From NCBI GenBank assembly GCA_028554795.2, contig CM068824.1, positions 163,798,130 through 163,862,129 on the forward strand: DNA of 64,000 nt. The letters run 5' to 3'. The stretch is from Sinohyriopsis cumingii. Lineage: Eukaryota; Mollusca; Bivalvia; Unionida; Unionidae. The first letter of the stretch is position 1. Each line of letters opens with the position of its first letter. The translations under genes and the position numbers were made by a program. Positions 54,567 through 64,000 of the stretch are shown one piece after another. The notes beneath the pieces were generated by a model. The model made no database searches. It was given only the letters and a program-made list of their open reading frames with translations, and was not told the DNA's origin.

Positions 54567-56869
54567 GTATTTTCCTCTGATCATGGAACCAATGCATTTT
54601 TCCAAAAAGTATAATATGTACTTTGATGAGAGAGAATTGCACCCCATCCCCTCAATAACTTGCTTTCTATATAACCTTAAAAGTAGAGATGCTGTCAGAA
54701 TTTTATTTAAAGGAGGTGCTCCCTTCGACGCCAAAATACGGTTTTGAGTGTAGAATAGGGAATGCGGTGGCGGTGGAGAAGGAAGCGCATGTAATTCAGT
54801 ATTTACCTAAGACTTAAATAGCCGTATCTCTTTTTTCTACTCCTTTCTGTTAGAGCTCTGTTGAAATCGAAGTCCTCAAAAGATGTATCTTCTCATGGAA
54901 TAAACATTAACCTTTGATTCTTTCTGAACACCAGCTGTTCCTTGCCTGTGTATGAATATTGTTCTTTGCTGAGAACCTTCTTTCTCAGTATGCAATCTAA
55001 TGGGCCATTTGCATTGCTAGCTTGAACAAGTTGGGAAACTGTTCTTTTTATGCACAATCAATCCATAGGCCTACCATTTCCGGTAACATTTTCCCAGCTT
55101 CAGTAATTTGATATACTTCAAAACTTTAAAATTAATTGTCATCATCGCTTTCATCTGGAAGTACAGGCTGAACGAATCGTCATCTGCAGATTATCATGAG
55201 GGTAGTCAGCCATAATGGGTTTTCTTGGTCCCCCATATTTTAAATACATGTATGCAACTGTAAAACAAAAGCCCGAAGTAGTACGAATTTTGTACGATTC
55301 GCGCAGTGGTGCTCCCAGGCAGTATCTCTACATACCATTATGTTCCAAAATGTTTTATTTCTTATATCCTTCTCGCACTTCCATCTTCTATCCCTGAACT
55401 GCATAGACAAATTGAAAGTATGTATAATTGTAGTATTTATTATTGTACTTCTGTTAGAAAACATTATTTGTATGCGGCCATAGTTCCCCAACGCCGGTGC
55501 TATCTTTCTGGGGTACTAAAGATCAAAAGGAACTTGGCAGCCATATATGTATTCATATGCCATATTTGTATGCATAACCCATATTTGTATGTATATCCCA
55601 AGTTTTCAGCTGAGTTTTCAATTTCTTTTTACTTTTTGGCTTTGGACGTTTTTCTTTCTTATTTTTACAAAAATGTATTGGACCATTCAGCAAAAACCGC
55701 TTAGCAGACAAAAAGCGATGTATGTATGTATGTATGTATGTATGTACGTACGTACGTACGCATGTATGTATGTATGTACGTACGTATGTATGTATAGAAT
55801 ATGTGCAAATTATTATGCTGCATGATTGATATACAGCGAGATGTATTAATTCTTCATTAAAAGGAAGTTAGACTTGACGAGTTTTCTTTTAATGAAAAGT
55901 TTATGCAACGAGTAATATATCAAAGATACATCGTACATACTGTAATAAGCCGTCCAAGGGGTTACTGACCAAGCGATTTCAAACTCTGGCGCGACTCCGC
56001 TTGAAGTCATACGTTTCCCCTAATTCCAAAGACTTCTATAAAAGAACTGTTGTAAACTAAAAAGTCCAACGTGTCCATTATATAAATAAGTGTATTCTGA
56101 TTAATACAAGACCACAGATTTTACAAGTTCCCAAAAGTCCATCAATCGCACAACTGTATGGTTTCTCTTTATTTACTTTCCGTAATGTACTGTCAGCATT
56201 TCACGGTGTAAAACTACACAACTTTCCCTAATACAGGGAACTATTTTTACTACGCCGCTTAATCCAGTCAAATTATGGTTTTAAGCCACAGTTCGCCTGT
56301 AAAATTGCATCTCATTTACCACCATGGCAACAATAAACAGCGCCTAACGACGACGGAACAGTCCTTTCTCGTTTATTCCATTGTGTAATTTACCAGTGTC
56401 CAATCATAAATATTGCATCTGGAGTCGCACAATCAATGTTAACAACTAGATTTTAATAGGGACTACTGAGTGACAGGGACATTCATGCGGCTCTGACCTG
56501 AATACACCAAAAGTAAACCATGGCATCATGGAAACTGACTAGGACTTTACTCCGTGATGTTTGCTCCAGCTAATTGGCTTATTTTTTCGGTCTGAGGAAT
56601 ATCTCCCCAGGACCGACTTCCCATAATCAAACAAGTAATTACAAACATCTAAGGAACCATTAACACGAAGCGCTATAAACAAATGTGCATACTTCAAATT
56701 TTTTTACAATACTATACATATATTTTATTTATATCACACGCAAATACACAACGCAGTTAAATTTGACTAAAAGCAACTGTGTATTGACTGAATGAATGAA
56801 CTCTTGTTATGCATCTTTAACTTGTATTATGCATTGGCTGCTCTTGATGATTATATATTATGTACATCT
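54567..56869. other. no gene seen; TATG/TACG microsatellite
   Basis: 55,718-55,795 is a (TATG)n tract in which some units are TACG, grouped in two blocks. Elsewhere AT-rich intergenic DNA. Confidence 0.6.
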
Positions 56870-57600
56870 GTATTTTGTAATTGACCTTTGTCCAAAATCA
56901 AGGTTATGGTGTACCTGACCAGTAACATTTATTTTGTAAACAACATAATATATAGCTAATATCTCTCTGTCATCGTTGTTAAGATTATTATTAATTGTAG
57001 ACATGTTTACTTCAATTTGTGTTAAAGATACAGTCTTGATTCTGACCTTAGAGACTTCCAGAATGGAAATTTCCTATTAAGTTGACAGAGTATTTTCAGA
57101 AAATGGTAATTGAGACATAGGTCAAACAGAAAGGTCTATAATCTTGTTTACCTAAGAATTGTTGATTCTTGCCTTAACATCGGAAGCAGAATCAGTCTTA
57201 CTGGTGTGATCAGTTTTTAATTTAGGTTTATTTATTTACTGAAATTATTATTCACTGGAATTACAAAGCGCTCAATAATATTTTTGTACTAAAACATTAA
57301 TTTGGATTTATAGCAAATTCAAACAAGGATATTTTTGATTATATTATTGTGATACATGGAAAGATAGTAAACACATCATCATATTCCAGGCCATTTGGTA
57401 CATTAGCACATTTGAGACTACAAGTATATCAACACATTTAATATTGCAATTGATTTGGAATACCAAAGGAATTCATTCGTAAGTAACTATATACATTTGG
57501 ATTTGTGATTTAATTCACAATACAGTAAGTTCTTTTAATTTTTTTACTTTGTGTTCTAAAAAAAATATTATTTTGTTGAATTTTACAAAACTTGTTGGGT
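56870..57600 (+). repeat. LTR-like segment, copy 2
   Basis: Shares ordered blocks with 14,870-15,680 (see that entry), for example TTGTCCAAAATCAAGG, TGATTATATTATTGTGATAC, TTCACAATACAGTAAGTTC and TGTTGAATTTTACAAAAC. It stands about 3.3 kb before the gypsy coding remnants at 60.8 kb in the same orientation, so it may be their 5' LTR. Boundaries and a primer-binding site were not identified. Confidence 0.5.
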
Positions 57601-60309
57601 TTTGCTCTTTTCTGTTGTTTTGTTTAAAACCACAAAGTGATAACATTAAACCATAGAAATAATAGTGGCAATGTTGTTTTTTTACAAACAAAAACGTAAC
57701 AACCATTCTTGAACTTTTGTTTTTATATATATAATATTGATCGTATGTATGGGGATTCTTATCTTTATCGAGGATTACTATTTTCACCACTTGTCACATT
57801 GATAGCATTTTATAAACATCATCATCTCGAATGGCAAATCTTGGAAATTTAAAATGCCAACTTGACAGGCAAATTTTATCAAAATTGTATACAACTTAGA
57901 TCAGGCCCATCTTGAAACATGCCACAACAGTCTGGGATGGATGTTCGTTTATCGATACAGAGAAACTGGAGTAACAACATTTTGAAGCGGCAAGAATATT
58001 AACAGGACTTTGAAAATAAACTAGGTGGCAATCTCTATTTTGAATCAGGGTGGGAAAGTCCGCAGTCTAGAAGAAAGAGACAAAAATGATTAACACTCTG
58101 CACCATTTAAAAGAGCCAAACTCCGGACTATCTCACTGAATAGCCCAGTTCGGTAAGTGCATCTTGAAATTACGTCCCTTGACGTGCTCTCCATTGCTGA
58201 CGATAAGAAAAGTATAAACCGCCACTTCTGGTGAGCAATTTCCAACAATGGCTAGGATACTTATTGAATAGATTGCCATTTCTTTCATGTGCTCTGTGGA
58301 TAGACGGACACACAGGAACACATGGCATACATCACTATTTAAAGGGGGGGGGGGGCAATATGACTTGCATGCTTTCTCAGCCGCATCCATGAGCAATAAT
58401 AATTATCAATCTCCTGAGCACAAAACTCCAAATCAAGACTAAATCTTTTAGATTGTATAAATTTTATATATATGGTGGATGCTTACATAAAATATATAAA
58501 TACTGGTATGAACTTTATGTCAGGTTATTGTGGAAATAATCATGAAAAATTAGAAAAGATATGTACTTAACTTTGATTTAATTTGTACGTGAAATGTAGT
58601 ATTATGAATATCCCTCTTTAAATTTACTCCTAAAAAAAGATGTATTGAAGTAGTACTTAGTTCTTAATGGTTTTTAATACAATGCACACAAAAATGTATT
58701 CTATAAATCACAATTTAAGTGAACATAAATTGAAGAGCATAAAAAATCTGAAAATACTATTTCATTTCTTCTTTTCTTTTTTTTTTTAAAGTATCCAACT
58801 AAGACAGATATTGGTTGATTTGACAATACTGAATTATGCATAACCTGATGATTTTAAGTCTTTCCCATGTTTAATGTGTCTAGTAAAAAAATATATAATT
58901 AATATATTCAGTTGCATAGCTTCTCAAAGTGCAAATATTAAAGTCGTTATCTCATTTGTCTGTATCTAATTGACTGTGCGCAATTACATCTATATAGTTG
59001 TCGCCGAGATGGCGAAAACCAGTCAAAGTTTTGTATTTCCCCAACAGGTTCATATATATTTTATTTCAATCTTAATATATATTAGTTTTCATCGATGTAC
59101 TCACATAAATTCGATCCTCATATTTCTTCAGAAGCTTGTTATGTTATTGTTGTTCTTGTTATGGGTAAGTTGTATTTTGAAGATCCATTTATTCATTCCC
59201 AAACAGGAAGGATAAGTGCTTTGGCAAATTTATAAATGACATTTGTTTCTCTATTTCTCCCGCATATTTAAAATTTACGGCCCCTCAAGTTTATGCAAAC
59301 TTTCCGTCATTTGATACAAAACTAGGGTAAACATTTATGTAAGCAAACAAACTACACACAATTCTACTAAAATACACTTTAAATCTAGTTCAAAGATTCA
59401 TGTTATTAACCGTGAAGTCCAAATTGTTTGAACGTGATCCAGTTTGAAAGCAATAAATTATTATGTTTCATTGCAACTGACTCACTTATAAATCTTAAAG
59501 TAAGTACAAATGAAACATTTTACAATTTAGTTCCTGCTGAAAGACGATTTCAAAAGCATCAGAGATTTTAAATCAGTCGACGTTTAACGATTCAAGTAAA
59601 GTATGGTATTTTTCAGAGCGTTTATGTTACGTACTTGTAACGTTTAAATTTGAAGGATCGCCTTTTCCCTTGTTTAAATCTTATGTTACAGTGCTCCCCG
59701 GAAGTAACTAGTGTACGCTCAATTGCAAGAATGATAACTCTGCAGTTATTCTTTATGGGAGGTAAATAATGTTATCAAACTGGGCTATAGGCCAGTTTCA
59801 CAATGCCTGCACATAACGTTCTCGAGATAACTAGGGAAAATCTTGAGTTTCCAAAACGTGGCGCTTTCTGCTGGGAGAGTTACAAACCTTCAAAATGTCA
59901 GAATGCGAGAAGTATATCGTGTACAGCCTAAACTCCTTTACAGTGTTTAACCATCAAACAATAAAAACAAATCTTAAATCTGAACAATGATAGTGTCGCG
60001 TACTTATGGCCTAATTTGCAAGAAAAAAGGACGCCCCTAAGTTACCTCAAAAAATAGGTGTAAATGTGATGTTGACACCCAACATTTCACAATCTGTCAT
60101 GGCTCTCCGAAAGCGCTGGATTGTCCGGAGACTTTTAAAATTATTAGAAATTATTTTTCCATTAGATTAATGACTATTTATGAATATTTAGCAGAGAAAT
60201 CGAAAACAGTCATGAAGAAACAATTTTTGAAAAAGACATTGCGATTGCATTTTACACTGAAAGAAAGGTATGTCATTGCGATTAAAGTTTCAAGGAAAGA
60301 GACATCATT
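57601..60309. other. no gene called
   Basis: AT-rich. If 56.9 kb is a 5' LTR, this would hold a decayed gag, but no convincing motif is seen. A (G)10 run is at about 58,344. ATGGCGAAAACCAGTC at 59,008 opens 13 codons to a donor-like CAG|GTTCAT, too little to call an exon. Confidence 0.4.
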
Positions 60310-60600
60310 TGTATAAAGAATAATATTATTTAAATTAAAATATCAAACTATACAATACTTTTATATTTATTTAAATTTTAAAAAAAACGACAGAAAAAAT
60401 TAATTTAATTAAATACCAAAACTATGGTACATACTTTTTTTTATTCAAAACATCAAACTATAGAATAATATTATGTTAATTACAAATGCCAAACTATAGA
60501 ATAATGTTGTTTCTATTAAGATACCAAAATTATCGAATAATGTTTTCTTATTAAAAAAATTAAATACCTAATCAATCGAATAATGTGATTTTAAATTAAA
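60310..60600. repeat. ~45 bp AT-rich degenerate repeat
   Basis: Six units with CAAACTATAGAATAATGTT and long A/T runs. Next to it (60,670-60,715) TTAGTCCGTTA and TTACGGACTAA form an 11-bp stem with a 22-base loop. Confidence 0.6.
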
Positions 60601-60839
60601 ATTGTCAGATTTAGATCTAGGATTCTGAAAATGGGCTTATGTAGACGTTTTTAGGGTTTGAAACTAATATTAGTCCGTTAGTCAGAGACTAGCAGATTCC
60701 ATTACGGACTAAAGTCTGTACATGTACATTGGTATTAGTCTAGTGGGACTAAAGACAACTTTATTTTAAATTTAAGTTTGGCAGACAAGGTGGAGACCGG
60801 CTGCTGTTCGTACAGCTGACGATTTTTCTTTAACCCACA

Positions 60840-61990
60840 GTTTCTTCTGTCAGTAAGTCTTCCACTCAGCAGTCTTCTGGTAAAAAGCTATTTCATCCTA
60901 ATACATGCAGTTCCAAATCTCAATCTGGCACAACGTTTAGGAATCAAGTTTCTGATAAGATTGATCAGAAATTCTTATCTCTTCCTACGTGCACAATTTG
61001 TGTGAGGAAAGGGCACGTTATAATTGATTGCTACATAATGAAAAATAAGCATCGGAATCAAGACAGACCTATTTCAAATGCTCTTATTTCTAAGAGATCA
61101 AAGTCACAGTTACGCACTGAAAGCAATACATGTGTTGGTCAAACAAACTCCAGTCTGATCTTATTATGGAGAAATGTGAACCATTCATGTTCCATATCAC
61201 TCATCAGCGATTCTGCCAATCCTATCCCTATTAAAACTCTGAAGGACACACGAGCTTCTCTGAGTCTTTTATTATTATCATGTACTGCCTTTCTCAGAGA
61301 AGTTTTCTTCTAACGAGAGTGTTCTTATTCAAGGAGTAGAATGCGGTTGTGTTAATGTCCCTCTTCATTGTGTAAATTTGTCATCAGACTTAGTCTCAGG
61401 ACCCGTGACAGTCAGAACAGTGTTATCTTTACCCATCAATCCGTATTCATTTATTACTAGGCACAGACCAATCTGGATGTAAGTTGTGGTTAATAGACTT
61501 GTATATGTTTGTTTCAGAGGGTTATTAGCGAAACTGGATCCCCATAGGTGTATGTTTATTATTTTGTTACAAACGGGGTTCTTATGAGAAAATGGAGATC
61601 AAATGTTCACATCTGCAGCAACAAGAAAAGAATGAACTAAACAAGCTAAATCTTCCAACACGAACAAATAACATCTACCATGACGTTGAACGTGTAGATT
61701 CCACACCTGTAAAAGAGCAACCGCACAGGGTGAACCCTCTCAAATAGGAATGCTTGAAAAAATTAATGCATTATTTCCTTTAGAATGAATTCATAGAACC
61801 AACTAAATGTGACTTTAGTTCACTATGTACTCATGTACAGAAACCAGACAAAACTTTCTGCATGTGCACTGACAACAAAAAGGTGAAAAGTGTTACCAAA
61901 ACAGATTAATTTCTATTTCCAAAAATCGATGACTCTGTAATAAATTTGGAGTATGCGCATTTGGTTATAGCCCCCCGTTTTAAGAATTAT
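60840..61990 (+). pseudogene. gypsy-type retrotransposon: gag end, protease, RT start
   Basis: A CCHC knuckle CTICVRKGHVIIDCY (about 61,000-61,035) ends a Ser/Lys-rich gag tail. The protease follows with IKTLKDTRASLSLLL (about 61,233; DTGAS-type active site with Gly to Arg) and, in another frame, a VLIQGVECGCVNVPLH strand region. RT begins at about 61,690: HRVNPL, FIEPTKCDFSSLCTHVQKPD and KTFCMCTDNKKVKSVTKTD (to 61,910), the usual fingers segment of Ty3/gypsy pol. Frames shift several times and the sequence stops being RT at about 61,950-61,990. The order gag-PR-RT is as expected. A transposable element, inactive. Confidence 0.75.
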
Positions 61991-62690
61991 TAGATTTGTG
62001 TAATTAATTGTCTAATTACTGGAGTTCGGTTAAAATAGAAATAGCCCGAATTGATGAACCAGCTAATAGGAACAACCGTCACGGGGAAATGTTAGTGAGT
62101 TAAAAAATGATGATATGGTTCACTAGTAGTGAGTTCAGGTCAAAACCGAAAGAGTGTCCCTGGAATAACAAAGTCCCTACTAAAATCTAGTGGTGTACAT
62201 TGGTGGTGTGACTGCCGTGGCAGTATTTACTGTAGGAAACCGGTAAATTACACAATGGAATCAATAAGAAGGGACTCGTCAGATACCGTTTATGTCACTA
62301 TGGTGGCAAATGTGATGCAGTTGTACTGGCGAAATATGCCTGCAAACCAGTTTTACTGACCTAAATCGGCGTAGTTAAAATAGTTCCCCGTGTTAAGGGA
62401 TATTTGTATGGTTTCTACGGCGTGAGCTGCTTTCGGTACGGAAACCTAACGAAGAGAAACTATGCAGATGTGCGGTTGCTAGATATCTGGCGGGTCGTGA
62501 GATCTGTGGTCTCGCGTTGATTAGAGTGAAATTTATGTATAGAACGGACACGTCAGGCTTTCTAATTTACAACTGAAGTTGTAAGGATGTCTTTTAAAAT
62601 TTGGGGTAAACTTATGACTTCAAGCGGGAACCGCGCGAGGTTTGACACCGCTATGTCAAGTAAAGATCCCTTGCTTGTAACAAGAAAAAT
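61991..62690 (+). mobile_element. insertion splitting the gypsy RT
   Basis: About 700 bp without RT similarity lies between RT fingers (to about 61,950) and palm (from about 62,695). Its right half matches 44,350-44,610 over about 260 bp, showing it is a repeat that inserted here (or a shared piece of the same element family). Terminal repeats were not resolved. Confidence 0.55.
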
Positions 62691-63150
62691 TGGCAGTGAA
62701 AATACGTTACCAAATTTGACCTTTTGAAAGGATGCAGGCAAATTCCAATGACGGAAAGAGCGAAGGAAATTTTGGCTTTCATAATTCCAGATGGACCTTA
62801 TCAGTATAAAGTAATGCCGTTAGAGATATTAAGGTTCGCCTTGTATTTTTCAACGTTTAGTGAGCATGATTACGTCTGGTCTAGATAATTATGATGCTTA
62901 CATCGATGATGTCATAATCTAAAACTACGACCGCTGAAAATATCACTTGAAGACGATTCGTAAATTTGTGGAAAGACTCATGAAGCAAATATGACAATTT
63001 ATCCAAAAGCGAGTTTTGTGCTTATGTTACATTTCTAGGACATAGTGTAGGACACGGTGAAGTTAAACCTACATCTGCTAAGGTCTTGGCTATCTTATTG
63101 CAATGGTTTAAAAACTAGTGTAGACAGGTCGGCTTTTAATTTTTTTTTAA
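62691..63150 (+). pseudogene. gypsy RT palm, continuation
   Basis: DLLKGCRQIPMTERAKEILA then FIIPDGPYQYKVMPLEI (about 62,715-62,830), the catalytic YIDD (62,899-62,910), and LMKQI-like thumb segments with KASFV and LGHSVGHGEVKPT-like spacing to 63,100. These correspond to motifs A to E of Ty3/gypsy RT. Continues the pol gene begun before 61,990. RNase H and integrase are not present before the minisatellite at 63.3 kb. Confidence 0.75.
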
Positions 63151-63299
63151 AGAACATTATATATATTTAATGTGAATTTTGTGATTATTTTAAGATGGGG
63201 GAAATCTTGCCAGGGTCGACAAAGAGAAACAGGGACGAGAAAAACATATTTGTTTGCTTGGCCTTATGTCCAAATATCGTTTATAGTAAAATGCCTAAG

Positions 63300-63795
63300 C
63301 GAACCGTAGATGTTATCCATACTAGACTGCAACATAATGTAAGTAGATGTTATCGATACTAGACTGCGATATAATGAAGGCAGATGTTATCCATACTAGT
63401 TTGCGACATAATGTAAGTAGATGTTTTCCATACTATTTTGCTACATAATGTAAGTAATGTAAGTAGATGTTATCCATACTAGATTGTGACATGATATAAG
63501 TAGATGTTATCCATACTAGATTGCGACATAATGTAAGTAGATGTTATCCATACTAGATTGCGACATAATGTAAGTAGATGTTATCCATACTAGATTGCGA
63601 CATAATGTAAGTAATGTAAGTAGATGTTATCCATACTAGATTGTGACATGATATAAGTAGATGTTATCCATACTAGATTGCGACATAATGTAAGTAGATG
63701 TTATCCATACTAGATTGCGACATAATGTAAGTAGATGTTATCCATACTAGATTGCGACATAATATAAGTAGATGTTATCCATACTAGATTGCAAA
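63300..63795. repeat. 37 bp minisatellite with higher-order pattern
   Basis: About 13 units of AGATGTTATCCATACTAGAT then TGCGACATAATGTAAGT. A variant block containing an extra AATGTAAGT and the variant TGTGACATGATATAAGT occurs twice (63,440-63,520 and 63,600-63,660), showing duplication of a multi-unit block. Confidence 0.93.
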
Positions 63796-64000
63796 ATCAT
63801 GCAAGATCATTGGAAGCTGATCTTTACCGTGTTCAACTTGTTGACAACTTTTTTTAGTTCCTATTGTGGAATTGAAACCACCATACATTTCTTCATGTTC
63901 TGTCCCAAGTATAGTAGACATCGAACTTGGCTGATGAGAAAATTACTCTCAGTGTCATATACAACTATTAGCTTAGATTTACTGCTTTGGGAAAAGGGCC
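63796..64000 (+). pseudogene. LINE 3' coding end, running off the window
   Basis: First piece: HARSLEADLYRVQLVDN (63,797-63,855). One frame over: YCGIETTIHFFMFCPKYSRH then RTWLMRKLLSV (63,857 onward). The pattern CxCGxxxETxxHFFxxCPxYxxxR is the C-terminal zinc-like domain common to CR1/Rex-type and Jockey-type LINE ORF2 proteins. The element continues past 64,000. Confidence 0.75.

Noticed and set aside
58133-58396. 87-codon minus-strand ORF
   Set aside because: Crosses a (G)10 run, no motif, AT-rich surroundings; most likely chance.

Overview
This is animal nuclear DNA, AT-rich and crowded with repeats. There is no ribosomal RNA, tRNA or bacterial-style operon. Split exons, long (TA)n tracts, many minisatellites, several LINE, gypsy and DIRS-type remnants, and two copies of a SINE-like repeat of a kind I associate with molluscs all point to a mollusc, most likely a bivalve. 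That placement is an inference.

Layout. 0-2.2 kb: the last two recognisable exons of an unidentified host gene; the intron between them carries an 808-bp pogo-like MITE set in (TA)n tracts. 2.8-7.2 kb: a run of six different minisatellites just beyond the gene's 3' end. 9.0-10.8 kb: a decayed DIRS-like retrotransposon. 11.3-13.9 kb: a repeat block that reappears inverted at 40.3-43.1 kb. 17.2-31.0 kb: a decayed Maverick/Polinton (adintovirus-like) element. 31.1-42 kb: three fragments of one RNase H-bearing LINE family, with copies of an unrecognised charged coding module between them. 44.6-47.7 kb: a LINE on the minus strand invaded by minisatellites. 48-56 kb: mostly intergenic, with small LINE and SINE pieces and one possible exon. 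56.9-63.2 kb: an LTR-like segment and a broken gypsy pol. 63.3-64 kb: a 37-bp minisatellite and the end of another LINE that runs off the window.

The Maverick is the most informative unit. It retains a protein-primed family B DNA polymerase with an N-terminal zinc cluster, a packaging ATPase, a retroviral-type integrase with a C-terminal chromodomain, a capsid-associated gene, and a set of small basic proteins likely to condense DNA. Unexpectedly it also has a CCHC zinc-knuckle gene transcribed divergently from the polymerase and a stretch encoding two clear and one weaker BIR (inhibitor-of-apoptosis) domain. Several genes have a TATA-like box 25-55 bp before the start. The basic-protein gene is amplified into four tandem units, each with its own box. 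No major capsid or adenain-type protease was recognised; the right part seems lost or replaced by LINE sequence. Every large gene has stops or frameshifts, so the copy looks dead.

The second notable signal is the dispersed coding module. It has a charged or Gln-rich N-terminal part and, about 0.3-0.7 kb later, a conserved motif of about 18 residues with the core FRA(T/N)xxSRK. The motif occurs five times, on both strands, at about 13.8, 17.3, 18.4, 35.9 and 40.4 kb. I could not assign it to a known family.
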